Counted from the stretch's first letter, positions 7,536 to 17,030 are shown. The stretch is 50,428 nt of DNA from JAAYGT01 sp050252075 (GCA_050252075.1 JBFWLP010000009.1:1-50428); one strand, 5' to 3'. The notes: a model not told the origin generated them from the sequence alone. Numbers and translations are program-made.

Positions 7536-8700
7536 ACTTGCTCGCTGGCTGTCGGGCTTCCCCGAACTCAGTGCGTTCGGGGTTGTGGAGTACATCACGT
7601 TTCGCGCGGTGCTGGCATGCGGCACCGCCCTGGCCATCGGACTGATCGCCGGGCCTTTTGTCATACGAAAACTGACCGAGCTGAAAATCGGGCAGGCGGT
7701 GCGCAGCTATGGTCCTCAGTCGCATTTGCAGAAGAACGGGACACCCACCATGGGCGGCGCCCTGATATTGATCGCTATCGGTATCAGTACATTGATGTGG
7801 GCCGACTGGACGAACCGGTTTGTGTGGGTGGTGTTGCTGGTTACCTTCGGTTTTGGGTGGATAGGCTGGGCGGATGACTACAAGAAGGTTGTTCATCGTA
7901 ATCCGGAAGGAATGTCATCGCGGCAGAAGTTTTTCTGGCAGGCCATTATCGGCATTGTTGCCGCCGTGTACCTGGCGTTTGCCGTATCGGCCCCCGCCAA
8001 TGCCGATCTCTGGCCGCTGTTCCGCGATTGGGTGGCCAGCGGCTTCACCATGCCGTTGCCCACGCGGGCGGATTTGATCGTGCCGTTTTTCAAGAGTGTC
8101 AGTTATCCCCTGGGTGTTTTTGGTTTTGTCGCGCTGACATGGCTGGTTATTGTCGGTTCCAGCAATGCCGTGAACCTCACGGACGGTCTGGACGGCCTGG
8201 CTATCATGCCGACCGTCATGGTGGGAAGCGCGCTGGGAATCTTTGCCTACGTTGTCGGCCGGGTTGATTACAGCAAGTACTTGCTGTTTCCGTACATTCC
8301 GGGCGCCGCCGAGCTCATGGTGCTTTGCGCTGCCATTGCCGGTGCAGGCCTGGCCTTTCTGTGGTTCAACGCGTATCCGGCCCAGGTGTTCATGGGCGAC
8401 GTCGGTGCATTGGCCCTGGGCGGCGCGCTGGGCACGATTGCCGTCATTGTCCGTCAGGAAATCGTCCTGTTCATCATGGGCGGTGTGTTTGTCGTGGAAA
8501 CGTGTTCGGTCATGATCCAGGTGTTCTGGTTCAAATATACAAAAAAGCGCTATGGCGAAGGACGGCGCGTGTTCCGCATGGCACCGCTGCATCACCATTT
8601 TGAGGTGACCGGGTGGAAAGAAACCCAGGTGGTCGTACGGTTCTGGATCATCAGCATGATGCTTGTGCTGATCGGTCTTGCGAGTCTGAAGTTGCGATGA
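7525..8700 (+). CDS. mraY: Phospho-N-acetylmuramoyl-pentapeptide-transferase MraY
   Basis: MraY makes lipid I by moving phospho-MurNAc-pentapeptide from UDP onto undecaprenyl phosphate. The 391-residue product is a polytopic inner-membrane protein with about ten hydrophobic segments. Signature blocks are intact: GTPTMGG near residue 72, the aspartate-rich ADDYKK near 117, NLTDGLDGLA near 217 and MAPLHHHFE near 352, the last being the catalytic-site HHH loop. A 30-40-residue loop before the NLTDGLDG block is longer than in E. coli, as in other betaproteobacteria. It overlaps the end of murF by 11 bases and its TGA overlaps the murD ATG. Confidence 0.97.
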   Translation: MLLELARWLSGFPELSAFGVVEYITFRAVLACGTALAIGLIAGPFVIRKLTELKIGQAVRSYGPQSHLQKNGTPTMGGALILIAIGISTLMWADWTNRFVWVVLLVTFGFGWIGWADDYKKVVHRNPEGMSSRQKFFWQAIIGIVAAVYLAFAVSAPANADLWPLFRDWVASGFTMPLPTRADLIVPFFKSVSYPLGVFGFVALTWLVIVGSSNAVNLTDGLDGLAIMPTVMVGSALGIFAYVVGRVDYSKYLLFPYIPGAAELMVLCAAIAGAGLAFLWFNAYPAQVFMGDVGALALGGALGTIAVIVRQEIVLFIMGGVFVVETCSVMIQVFWFKYTKKRYGEGRRVFRMAPLHHHFEVTGWKETQVVVRFWIISMMLVLIGLASLKLR

Positions 8701-10226
8701 ACGAGCCAACCCTGACCTCGCTGCCCGTTCAAGGGCTTTACCTGGTGCTTGGCCTGGGTGAAACCGGCCTGGCTGCCGGCTGCTGGTGCGCGCATTACGG
8801 GGTTCGTCTGCGCGTGGCCGATACGCGGGAACACCCTCCGGGGCTTGACGTGCTGCGCGAGCGGGCCGGCGACGCGATTGTCGACGTTCATTGCGGTCCC
8901 CAGGCGTTGTCGGCGCAGGTTCTCGACGGGGTCGATGCGGTTATCCTCAGCCCCGGGCTCAGCCCTTTCGAGTCGCCGGTCGCCGATTTGCTGGCCGAGG
9001 CGGCCGCGCGCGAAATCGAGGTTGTGGGCGAGATCGAGCTGTTTGCGCGCGCTCTGCGTGATCTGGCGGCGACGGGCTACCAGCCCAAGGTGCTGGCAGT
9101 GACGGGTACCAATGGAAAAACGACGGTTACCGCCATGGCGCGCCAGCTGGTGCAGGCGCACGGGCTGTCGGCAGTGGCGGCAGGCAACATCAGTCCGGCG
9201 GCGCTGGACGCACTGGCTGAAGCGCTGCGCACAAATGCGCTGCCGGATGTCTGGGTGCTCGAATTGTCGAGCTTTCAGCTGCATACGTTGAAGTCTCTGG
9301 TGGCCGATGCGGCGACCGTTCTGAATGTGACGCAAGATCATCTGGACTGGCACGGCTCCATGCAGGCTTATGCAGCCGCCAAGGCGTCGCTGCTTTCCAT
9401 GGCCAAATGCGCGATCATCAATCGCGACGATCCTGTGGTGGCGGCGATGGTCCCGCGTATCGAGGCCACACATGTGTGCAGTTTCGGCAAAGGGCTCCCC
9501 GAGCTGGAGGGCGATCTTGGCCTGTATGCCGACCACGATGTGACATGGCTGGCGGCCAGCGAGTCGCTGGATTTCGACCGTGAACCCGTGAAACAGGCGC
9601 GCGGTCGGCGGCAGGCCGAGTTGCTGCGTACCCCGGGCCGGCTGTCGCCGCTCATGCCTGTCGACGCCATGCGGGTACGCGGCATGCATAACGCCTTGAA
9701 TGCCCTGGCCGCACTGGCGCTGGTGCGCAGCATAGGACTGGGCTGGGCCGAATCGCTGAATGCATTGCGCAACTACGTTGGACAGCCCCATCGCACGGAG
9801 TTCGTGCGCACGGTTGGCGGTGTCGACTTCGTGAACGACAGCAAGGGCACGAATGTGGGTGCGGCGGTGGCCGCGCTCGAGGGCATGGGGGCGAAGGTCG
9901 TGCTCATTGCCGGAGGTCTGGGCAAGGGTCAGGATTTCTCCCCGCTGTGTACGGCGGTACGGCATCACGCTCGCGCCGTTGTGCTGATCGGTCGGGATGC
10001 TTTGGTGCTGGAAACCCGCCTGAAGGACGCCGGCGTTGCGCTTTTGCATGCGCGTTCCCTGGACGAAGCCGTGAACACGGCGTTTGAGCAGGCCCGGCAA
10101 GGTGACGTTGTATTGTTGTCGCCGGCTTGCGCCAGCATGGATATGTTCCGCAACTACGGACACCGGGGCGATGCGTTCGTTCAGGCCGTTCAGGAGCTGG
10201 CACTGCAGCAGGGAGAGGTGATATGA
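8697..10226 (+). CDS. murD: UDP-N-acetylmuramoyl-L-alanine-D-glutamate ligase MurD
   Basis: MurD adds D-glutamate to UDP-MurNAc-L-Ala in the cytoplasm. The start is the ATG at 8697, overlapping the mraY stop as ATGA, and gives 509 residues; the frame is open for a further 28 codons upstream, but these lie inside mraY. The N-terminal dinucleotide-like fold begins YLVLGLGETGLA, the ATP loop is VTGTNGKTT near residue 139, and the central LELSSFQL and NVTQDHLDWHG blocks are typical. At 509 residues it is longer than E. coli MurD (438). The extra length includes residues about 275-310, a family-variable insertion. The stop overlaps ftsW by 4 bases. Confidence 0.96.
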   Translation: MNEPTLTSLPVQGLYLVLGLGETGLAAGCWCAHYGVRLRVADTREHPPGLDVLRERAGDAIVDVHCGPQALSAQVLDGVDAVILSPGLSPFESPVADLLAEAAAREIEVVGEIELFARALRDLAATGYQPKVLAVTGTNGKTTVTAMARQLVQAHGLSAVAAGNISPAALDALAEALRTNALPDVWVLELSSFQLHTLKSLVADAATVLNVTQDHLDWHGSMQAYAAAKASLLSMAKCAIINRDDPVVAAMVPRIEATHVCSFGKGLPELEGDLGLYADHDVTWLAASESLDFDREPVKQARGRRQAELLRTPGRLSPLMPVDAMRVRGMHNALNALAALALVRSIGLGWAESLNALRNYVGQPHRTEFVRTVGGVDFVNDSKGTNVGAAVAALEGMGAKVVLIAGGLGKGQDFSPLCTAVRHHARAVVLIGRDALVLETRLKDAGVALLHARSLDEAVNTAFEQARQGDVVLLSPACASMDMFRNYGHRGDAFVQAVQELALQQGEVI

Positions 10227-11416
10227 GCGTGTTTGCCGATCTGACCTCAAGCGTGAACGCGGTGCGTCCGGGCCGCACCACCATGCCCGCCGTGGATATT
10301 GCCCTGATTGTCTCGGTGCTCATTCTGGCGTTGTTCGGCCTGCTCATGGTGTATTCGGCTTCCATTGCGCTGGCTGACGGTCCTCGGTATGAAAGTTACG
10401 GCCGCTATTATTTTGTGATCCGGCACGGCATATTCCTGTCTCTGGGCCTGGCGGCCGCGCTGCTGGCCTTCAGCGTACCGATGGATGTCTGGCAACGTCT
10501 TTCCATACCGCTGTTTCTGTTCAGCCTGCTGCTTCTGGCGATCGTGCTCGTTCCCGGCATCGGGCGGGAAGTCAACGGCGCACGCCGCTGGCTGCCGCTG
10601 GGGATCGTCAATTTTCAGCCGTCGGAACTGATGAAGTTGTGCATGGTGTTGTTTGCCGCCGACTATGTGGTGCGCAAGCGCGAACACATGCAAAGCTTCG
10701 TGCGCGGTTTTGTGCCCATGGCTTTCAGTCTGGCGCTGGTCGGCGTGATGCTGCTCCTGGAGCCCGATCTGGGGGCCTTCATGGTCATCGTTGCCATTGC
10801 TGTTGGAATACTGTTCATCGGTGGCATCAACGGCAAGTTTTTCTCTATTTTGCTGGGCGTCATGGTGTCGAGTTTCTTGCTGCTCATCTGGATGTCGCCC
10901 TGGAGGCGTGAGCGGCTGTTCGTGTATCTGGATCCGTGGAATCCGGAAAATACCTACGGCAGCGCCTATCAGCTGTCGCATTCGCTGATCGCGCTGGGGC
11001 GTGGCGAGTGGTTTGGGGTGGGCCTGGGTGCCAGTGTTGAAAAACTTCATTATCTGCCCGAGGCGCATACCGATTTTATCGTCGCCGTCATCGGTGAGGA
11101 GCTGGGGTTTGTAGGCCTATTCTCCCTGATTGCGCTGTTTGTGTTTCTTATATGGCGCGCGTTTGAAATTGGTCGTCAGGCTATTGCCATGGACCGGGTT
11201 TACAGCGCCCTGGTCGCCCAGGGGGTGGCCATGTGGTTCGGTGTTCAGGCGTTCATCAATATTGGCGTGTGTCTGGGGTTGTTGCCGACAAAAGGTCTTA
11301 CATTGCCGCTCATCAGCTACGGGGGGTCGGGCATTGTGATGAACTTTGTGGCCGTTGCCCTGCTGGTTCGCGTAGATGCTGAAAATCGCAACATGATGCG
11401 AGGTAAACGGCCATGA
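10223..11416 (+). CDS. ftsW: Septal peptidoglycan glycosyltransferase FtsW (SEDS family)
   Basis: FtsW polymerises lipid II at the septum and works with FtsI. The product has 397 residues and about ten membrane segments after a cytoplasmic tail of about 25 residues. The SEDS family signature PLISYGGSG lies near residue 365, the GINGKFF loop is present near 200, and the periplasmic EAHTDFIVAVIGEELGF block carries the conserved acidic residues. The chosen start, ATG at 10223, overlaps the murD stop (ATGA) and is preceded by GGGAGAGG. A longer frame from 10127 would extend into murD without a recognisable N-terminus, so it was not used. Confidence 0.96.
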   Translation: MSVFADLTSSVNAVRPGRTTMPAVDIALIVSVLILALFGLLMVYSASIALADGPRYESYGRYYFVIRHGIFLSLGLAAALLAFSVPMDVWQRLSIPLFLFSLLLLAIVLVPGIGREVNGARRWLPLGIVNFQPSELMKLCMVLFAADYVVRKREHMQSFVRGFVPMAFSLALVGVMLLLEPDLGAFMVIVAIAVGILFIGGINGKFFSILLGVMVSSFLLLIWMSPWRRERLFVYLDPWNPENTYGSAYQLSHSLIALGRGEWFGVGLGASVEKLHYLPEAHTDFIVAVIGEELGFVGLFSLIALFVFLIWRAFEIGRQAIAMDRVYSALVAQGVAMWFGVQAFINIGVCLGLLPTKGLTLPLISYGGSGIVMNFVAVALLVRVDAENRNMMRGKRP

Positions 11417-12486
11417 GCAAAGGAACCTTGCTGGTGATGGCGGGAGGAACCGGCGGGCATATCATGCCTGGTCTGGCGGTGGCCCACGAAATGCAGGCCA
11501 GAGGCTGGAAGATTGTCTGGCTGGGTCACCCGGAGCGCATGGAGGGACGGCTGGTACCGGAGCAGGGTATCGAGCTGGTGGCCTTGCGTTTTGCCGGTGT
11601 GCGTGGAAAAGGGCCGGGCGCCATGCTCCGGTTGCCTTTGGCCTTGTTCAGCGCCGTGCGGCAAGCCTGGGCCGCATTTCATCATATCCGTCCCGATGTC
11701 GTGCTGGGCATGGGCGGCTATGTGGCGTTTCCCGGTGGGCTGGTTGCCGCCATGCGCCGCGTTCCGCTGGTGATCCATGAGCAGAATGCGGTGGGTGGCA
11801 CGGCAAACCGCTGGCTTGCCCGCCTGGCAAGCAAGGTGCTCGTCGGTTTTCCGGGGGCCTTGCCTGGCGGGCTGATGGTAGGCAACCCCGTACGGGCGGC
11901 CATGCTGCGCGTGGCTCCCGCAGTGGAGCGATACGCCGCCCGCAAAGGTCCGTTGCGCGTGCTGGTGGTGGGGGGCAGTCTGGGGGCGGCAGTGCTGAAC
12001 AGCACCGTGCCGGCGGCCCTTGCACAGTTGACCGACCAAGAGCGCCCGCGCGTGGTGCATCAGACGGGCGAGCAGCATATCGACAGCGTGCGGGCCGCTT
12101 ACGCCGATGCGGGTATCGATGCCGATTGCCGCGCATTCATTGGCGATATGGCCGACGCCTTGTCCAGTGCCGACCTGGTGATCTGCCGCGCCGGTGCAAT
12201 GACTGTTGCTGAAGTGGCGGCGATAGGTGTTGCCGCCTTGTTTGTTCCCTTGCCGCACGCTATTGATGACCACCAGACCGCCAATGCCCGCTACCTGAGT
12301 GAGTGTCATGGCGGCTGGCTGCAAGCTCAGGGCGATTTCACGCCGGAGTGGCTGGCGCAGTGGCTGCGCGACATGTCGCGCGCGCGTCTGGCGCAGGTGG
12401 CCGCCCATGCGCACGAGCATGCCACGTTGAATGCCACGGCGCACATTGCCGACGCGTGCGAACAAGTGGCCAGGAGAGATTCATGA
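11413..12486 (+). CDS. murG: UDP-GlcNAc:lipid I N-acetylglucosaminyltransferase MurG
   Basis: MurG adds GlcNAc to lipid I on the cytoplasmic face of the membrane to make lipid II. It has 357 residues and the GT-B two-domain layout. The first glycine-rich loop is MAGGTGGHIMPGLAVA near residue 9, a second sits at LVVGGSLGA near 192, and HEQNAVGGTANR near 125 and CRAGAMTVAEVAA near 257 are the usual substrate-binding segments. It overlaps ftsW and murC by 4 bases each. In Bordetella, MurG has been proposed as a scaffold for the cytoplasmic Mur ligases, which fits the adjacent MurE-MurF fusion. Confidence 0.96.
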   Translation: MSKGTLLVMAGGTGGHIMPGLAVAHEMQARGWKIVWLGHPERMEGRLVPEQGIELVALRFAGVRGKGPGAMLRLPLALFSAVRQAWAAFHHIRPDVVLGMGGYVAFPGGLVAAMRRVPLVIHEQNAVGGTANRWLARLASKVLVGFPGALPGGLMVGNPVRAAMLRVAPAVERYAARKGPLRVLVVGGSLGAAVLNSTVPAALAQLTDQERPRVVHQTGEQHIDSVRAAYADAGIDADCRAFIGDMADALSSADLVICRAGAMTVAEVAAIGVAALFVPLPHAIDDHQTANARYLSECHGGWLQAQGDFTPEWLAQWLRDMSRARLAQVAAHAHEHATLNATAHIADACEQVARRDS

Positions 12487-13889
12487 AACACAGGATACAA
12501 AGCATTCACTTTGTCGGCATCGGCGGTTCGGGTATGAGCGGCATTGCCGAGGTGCTGCTCAATCTGGGGTATTCCATCAGCGGTTCCGATATCCAGGAGT
12601 CAGCGGTGACCCGCCGGCTGGCTGAGCTGGGCGCCAGGATTTCCATCGGCCACAACGCCGCCAATATTCAGGGTGTCGGCGCTATTGTGACTTCCACGGC
12701 TGTTTCGGGCGATAACCCGGAGGTACTGGCCGCACGCGCCGCGCGGATCCCCGTGGTGCCCAGGGCACTCATGCTGGCCGAGCTGATGCGCCTGAAGCGC
12801 GGTATTGCCATTGCCGGTACGCACGGCAAGACGACAACCACCAGCCTGGTGGCGAGCGTACTGGCGGCCGGCGGCCTGGATCCGACGTTTGTGATTGGCG
12901 GACGGTTGAATTCGGCCGGGGCTAATGCCCGTTTGGGGCAAGGCGATTACATCGTGGTCGAGGCCGACGAGTCGGATGCATCGTTCCTGAACCTGCTTCC
13001 CGTGATGGCCATCGTTACCAACATCGACGTCGACCACATGGATACCTATGGCCATGATGTGGCGCGACTCAAGAGTGCCTTTATTGAGTTCACCCAGCGA
13101 TTGCCGTTCTATGGCTCTGCCATCGTATGCGGCGACGATCCCAATGTGCGTGAAATCATTCCCTTCATATCGCGCCCGGTAACAACGTATGGCGTCGATA
13201 CCGACGCCCAGGTACGTGCGGTGAACCTGCGCCCCGACGGAACCAGCATGCGGTTCGATGTTGTACGCGTGGGGGCCACCGGGGAGCTGCCGCCGCTGTC
13301 CGTGAAGTTGAATCTTCCCGGAAGGCACAACGTGTTGAATGCGCTGGCGGCGATTGCCGTTGCGACCGAGCTGGGAGTGGACGATTCGGCAATTGCCGAG
13401 GCTCTGGAGGCGTTTCGCGGCGTTGGCCGGCGGTTTACTCTGGTTGGTGACTTCCCCGTCGCGCCGGGCAAGGGCAGCGGCACATTCACGGTGGTCGACG
13501 ACTACGGCCATCACCCGGTTGAAATGCAGGCAACGTTGAACGCGGCCCGGGGGGCATGGCCGGAGCGTCGCATCGTTCTGGCGTTTCAGCCCCATCGTTA
13601 CACCCGCACCCGTGACTGTTTCGAGGATTTTGTGCATGTGCTGGGTTCGGCGGATGCCGTATTGCTGACGGAGGTTTATGCGGCCGGCGAAGAGCGGCTG
13701 GTGGCTGCCGACGGGCGTGCCCTGGCGCGCGCCGTTCGCGTTGCCGGCAGGGTTGAGCCGGTGTTTATCGAAGATGTGGCCGAGCTGGCTGAAGCCATAA
13801 GACATTTTGCCCAACCGGACGACGTAGTGATTGTCATGGGGGCAGGTTCCATCAGCAAGGTACCCGCACAGCTAGGAGCAGGAAAATGA
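12483..13889 (+). CDS. murC: UDP-N-acetylmuramate-L-alanine ligase MurC
   Basis: MurC attaches L-alanine to UDP-MurNAc, the first peptide-forming step. The ATG at 12483 gives 468 residues and overlaps the murG stop. The open frame continues 60 codons upstream inside murG and that part was discarded. The N-terminal UDP-binding loop HFVGIGGSGMSGIAE is near residue 9, and the ATP loop GTHGKTTTT has the histidine characteristic of MurC near residue 112. DEADESDASFL and TNIDVDHMDTY follow, and DDYGHHP is near residue 340. The stop overlaps ddl by 4 bases. Confidence 0.96.
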   Translation: MKHRIQSIHFVGIGGSGMSGIAEVLLNLGYSISGSDIQESAVTRRLAELGARISIGHNAANIQGVGAIVTSTAVSGDNPEVLAARAARIPVVPRALMLAELMRLKRGIAIAGTHGKTTTTSLVASVLAAGGLDPTFVIGGRLNSAGANARLGQGDYIVVEADESDASFLNLLPVMAIVTNIDVDHMDTYGHDVARLKSAFIEFTQRLPFYGSAIVCGDDPNVREIIPFISRPVTTYGVDTDAQVRAVNLRPDGTSMRFDVVRVGATGELPPLSVKLNLPGRHNVLNALAAIAVATELGVDDSAIAEALEAFRGVGRRFTLVGDFPVAPGKGSGTFTVVDDYGHHPVEMQATLNAARGAWPERRIVLAFQPHRYTRTRDCFEDFVHVLGSADAVLLTEVYAAGEERLVAADGRALARAVRVAGRVEPVFIEDVAELAEAIRHFAQPDDVVIVMGAGSISKVPAQLGAGK

Positions 13890-14833
13890 CGAGAGAATTT
13901 GGCCGTGTCGGCGTGTTGTATGGCGGCTTGTCCGCCGAGCGTGAAGTATCCATCATGTCGGGCCAGGGAGTGCACGAGGCTCTTTGCAGCAAAGGTATCG
14001 ATGCCCATTTGTTCGACACGGGGCGCTATACCCTGGTGGACCTGATCAATGCCGGGTTCGACCGGGTGTTTATTGCGCTGCACGGGCGCTACGGCGAAGA
14101 CGGAACAATTCAGGGGGCGCTGGAGCTGCTGCATATACCTTACACGGGCAGTGGTCCCATGGCGTCGGCACTGGCCATGGACAAAATCATGACGAAAAAG
14201 GTCTGGGAGCGCGAAGGCTTGCCCACACCCGCGTACGCCGTGGTACGTGCCCAAGACGAACTGGCGGCAGCGGCCGCGCGCCTGGGTTTGCCGTTGGTGG
14301 TAAAGCCGCCGCACGAAGGCTCCACCCTCGGGGTCACCAAGGTATCCAGCCAGGCGCAGTTGCAGCAGGCCTACCAGCTGGCGTCCCGGTTTGATGATGA
14401 TGTGCTGGTGGAGCAGTTCATCGAAGGGCGCGAGTTGACAGTGCCTTTGCTGGGAACCGGCGACCAGGCGAGAGCATTGCCCGTCATTGAAATTATTGCT
14501 CCCGGCGGCAACTACGACTACGAACACAAGTACGTGTCGGACGATACGCAGTATCTGTGTCCCGCGCCGCTGGACGCCGAACTGGCGTCGACCGTTCAGG
14601 CCCTGGCCACACAGGCTTACCGCGCGCTGGGGTGCGAGGGTTGGGGGCGGGCAGACTTCATGCTGGACGCCCGGAACCGGCCCTGGCTGCTCGAAATGAA
14701 TACATCCCCCGGCATGACCGGTCATTCGCTGGTTCCCATGGCTGCCAAGGCGTCGGGGCTCAGCTATGCCGATTTGTGTGTCGAAATTCTGTCAACGGCG
14801 GCGTGCAAAGTGCGCGCTCCCGAGACGGCCTAG
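13886..14833 (+). CDS. ddl: D-alanine-D-alanine ligase Ddl
   Basis: Ddl joins two D-alanines, giving the substrate of the MurF half of the upstream fusion. The 315-residue ATP-grasp protein begins with GRVGVLYGGLSAEREVS, the N-terminal loop that positions the first D-Ala. It contains HGRYGEDGTIQGALELL near residue 65, VKPPHEGSTLGV near 137 and the metal- and substrate-binding EMNTSPGMTGHSL near 271. The length is normal for DdlB-type enzymes encoded in dcw clusters. The TAG stop at 14831-14833 is embedded in TAGGAGG, which is also the Shine-Dalgarno of ftsQ. Confidence 0.96.
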   Translation: MTREFGRVGVLYGGLSAEREVSIMSGQGVHEALCSKGIDAHLFDTGRYTLVDLINAGFDRVFIALHGRYGEDGTIQGALELLHIPYTGSGPMASALAMDKIMTKKVWEREGLPTPAYAVVRAQDELAAAAARLGLPLVVKPPHEGSTLGVTKVSSQAQLQQAYQLASRFDDDVLVEQFIEGRELTVPLLGTGDQARALPVIEIIAPGGNYDYEHKYVSDDTQYLCPAPLDAELASTVQALATQAYRALGCEGWGRADFMLDARNRPWLLEMNTSPGMTGHSLVPMAAKASGLSYADLCVEILSTAACKVRAPETA

Positions 14834-14842
14834 GAGGCGGCT

Positions 14843-15634
14843 GTGTTGCTCGATCCACGCTTGACGAACCTCATTGCGAATCTGCTGGCTGTGCTGGCAG
14901 TGTTGGCCATGATCGTCGGCGCCGTGGCGTGGATTGCCCAGCGACCTTATTTCTCGATTACCACGATCAAGATCGAACCTGCCGAGACCGACGAGTTCAA
15001 CTACCTGTCACCGGCCAGCGTCAACGCCGCGCTTGCAGGCCGTATTTCCGGCAATTTCTTCACCCTGAGTCTGGACACGGCCCGTTCGGTGCTGGAAACG
15101 GTTCCCTGGGTTCGCCACGCCCAGGTGCGTCGCGAATGGCCCAACACGCTGCATGTCCGCATCGAGGAACACCAGCCGCTGGCCTACTGGAACGAGAGCG
15201 AAATGATCAACACCTGGGGTGAGGCGTTTGTGGCGAACCAGGCCGAAGTGCCTGACGACGTTCCCTTGCCTCATCTGGCCGGGCCGGACGACTCCGAGCG
15301 GCTGGTGGTGCAGCGTTACGCCGAGCTGGCACGGTCGTTTGCGCCGCTGGGGTTGCGTGTGCAGGATGTCACGCTCAGCCCGCGCTACGCCTGGGATGTC
15401 AAACTGTCCCAGGGAACGCGCTTGCATCTGGGACGGGACCCGGGCGCCGATGTGGCTGATCCTCACGGCCGCTCCGGAGCGATCCCGTTTGCCGCCCGCA
15501 TAGAGCGGTTTGTGCAGGTCTGGCCCACATTGACTCAGCGTCTGCAGGGGCGTGCCCTGGAGAGTGCCGATTTACGTTATCCCAACGGATTTGCCATCTC
15601 ACTGGCGCCCGTTCCTCCTTCCCCAACCAAGTAA
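14843..15634 (+). CDS. ftsQ: Cell division protein FtsQ
   Basis: FtsQ is the bitopic member of the FtsQLB complex and recruits the late division proteins. It has 263 residues: a cytoplasmic tail, one membrane segment at about residues 13-33 (LLAVLAVLAMIVGAVAWIA), then a POTRA domain starting YFSITTIKIEP. The beta domain includes VRHAQVRREWPNTLHVRIEEH. The start is GTG at 14843, placed by the GGAGG at 14833-14837 that overlaps the ddl stop. The next gene, ftsA, begins 8 bp downstream. Confidence 0.93.
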   Translation: MLLDPRLTNLIANLLAVLAVLAMIVGAVAWIAQRPYFSITTIKIEPAETDEFNYLSPASVNAALAGRISGNFFTLSLDTARSVLETVPWVRHAQVRREWPNTLHVRIEEHQPLAYWNESEMINTWGEAFVANQAEVPDDVPLPHLAGPDDSERLVVQRYAELARSFAPLGLRVQDVTLSPRYAWDVKLSQGTRLHLGRDPGADVADPHGRSGAIPFAARIERFVQVWPTLTQRLQGRALESADLRYPNGFAISLAPVPPSPTK

Positions 15635-15642
15635 AGAAGACT

Positions 15643-16869
15643 ATGACTCGAGATACTAAAGATCTCATCGTTGCACTCGATATCGGAACCAGCAAAGTGG
15701 TGGCTGTGGTTGCCGAGATTTTGCCTGAGGGCCGATTTGAAGTGCTGGGTCTGGGGCAGCATGAGTCAGCCGGTATGCGCAAAGGTGTTGTGGTCAACAT
15801 CGAGGCGACCGTGAACTCGATACAGCGGGCGCTGGAAGAGGCCGAGCTGATGGCTGACTGCAAGATTCGCGAGGTGTACACCGGTATCGCCGGCAGTCAC
15901 ATCAGCAGTTTCAATTCCCGGGGCATGGTGGCCGTCAAAGACAAGGAAGTCACGGCCGCCGACGTTGCACGCGTGATCGAAACGGCGAAAGCAGTGAATA
16001 TCTCCACCGATCAGCAGGTGCTGCACGTGCTGACACAGGAGTTCATCGTCGACTCACAGGAAGACATTCGCGAGCCCATCGGCATGAGCGGCCTGCGTCT
16101 GGAGGTCTGCGTTCATATTGTGACCGGGGCGGTGAGTGCCGCGCAGAACATTGTGAAGTGTGTGCGGCGCTGCGGGCTCGAGGTGCAGGATCTGATCCTG
16201 CAGCCGCTGGCATCAAGCATGGCCTGCCTGACGGCCGACGAAAAGGAGCTGGGGGTCGTTCTGGTGGATATTGGGGGCGGAACGACGGATGTGGCCATTT
16301 TTACCGGAGGCGCCATTCGCCATACGGCGGTCGTGCCGATTGCCGGTGACCAGATCACCAGCGATATTGCCGCCATGCTGCGCACGCCAACGCCCGATGC
16401 CGAGGAAATCAAGTTGCGTTACGGCATTGCCAAGCAGGTGCTGGCCGATCCTGAAGAATATATCGAGGTTCCCGGCCTGGGCGACCGCCCCAATCGTCTG
16501 GTGAAGCGGCAGGCCCTGGGGGCAGTCATTGAGCCGCGGGTCGAAGAGCTTTTCGTGTTCGTGCAGAACATTATTCGCGATTCCGGCTATGAGGACGTAC
16601 TGGCATCCGGGGTGGTCATTACCGGGGGTACGTCGCTCATGCCCGGTATTGTTGAACTGGCAGAGGATGTATTCCTGAAACCGGTGCGCATTGGTGTGCC
16701 GGCGTACGAAGGCAGCCTGGCCGATGTCATGCACAATCCGCGCTTTTCGACGGTGATCGGCCTGCTGACCGAAGCACGTATACAGCGTGCACGGGGGCGC
16801 AAGGTGGCCCAGCAAAAAGGCACCGTGAAAACGTTGCTGGCCAGAATGAAGGAATGGTTCATGAATTAG
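15643..16869 (+). CDS. ftsA: Cell division protein FtsA
   Basis: FtsA is the actin-like ATPase that tethers FtsZ filaments to the membrane and signals to FtsQLB/FtsWI. The product has 408 residues. The phosphate-1 loop is VALDIGTSKVVAVVAE near residue 10, followed by the 1C domain, and the phosphate-2 loop VDIGGGTTDVAIF lies near residue 207. The C-terminal amphipathic membrane-binding helix LLARMKEWFMN ends the protein. The ATG at 15643 follows AAAGAAGA. A 161-bp gap separates it from ftsZ, unlike the overlapping junctions upstream. Confidence 0.96.
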   Translation: MTRDTKDLIVALDIGTSKVVAVVAEILPEGRFEVLGLGQHESAGMRKGVVVNIEATVNSIQRALEEAELMADCKIREVYTGIAGSHISSFNSRGMVAVKDKEVTAADVARVIETAKAVNISTDQQVLHVLTQEFIVDSQEDIREPIGMSGLRLEVCVHIVTGAVSAAQNIVKCVRRCGLEVQDLILQPLASSMACLTADEKELGVVLVDIGGGTTDVAIFTGGAIRHTAVVPIAGDQITSDIAAMLRTPTPDAEEIKLRYGIAKQVLADPEEYIEVPGLGDRPNRLVKRQALGAVIEPRVEELFVFVQNIIRDSGYEDVLASGVVITGGTSLMPGIVELAEDVFLKPVRIGVPAYEGSLADVMHNPRFSTVIGLLTEARIQRARGRKVAQQKGTVKTLLARMKEWFMN

Positions 16870-17030
16870 GAATCGGGGCGAAAGCACCGGCGGGGTTGGT
16901 TCAGGCCAATCCTTCGAGGCGTTTCAAATCAGGTGCGAGCGAACGGCTGGCATTTCCTTTGAAACCGTTTCGAGAATAGGCAGTACGGGGATTATTCAAT
17001 TAATTTTTGCGATACGTAAGGGAGTCCATC

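Noticed and set aside
8592..10250. A 552-codon minus-strand open frame antisense to murD
   Set aside because: It mirrors the murD frame, has no recognisable protein pattern, and has no promoter or ribosome-binding site. A similar 476-codon frame at 5847-7277 was rejected for the same reason.
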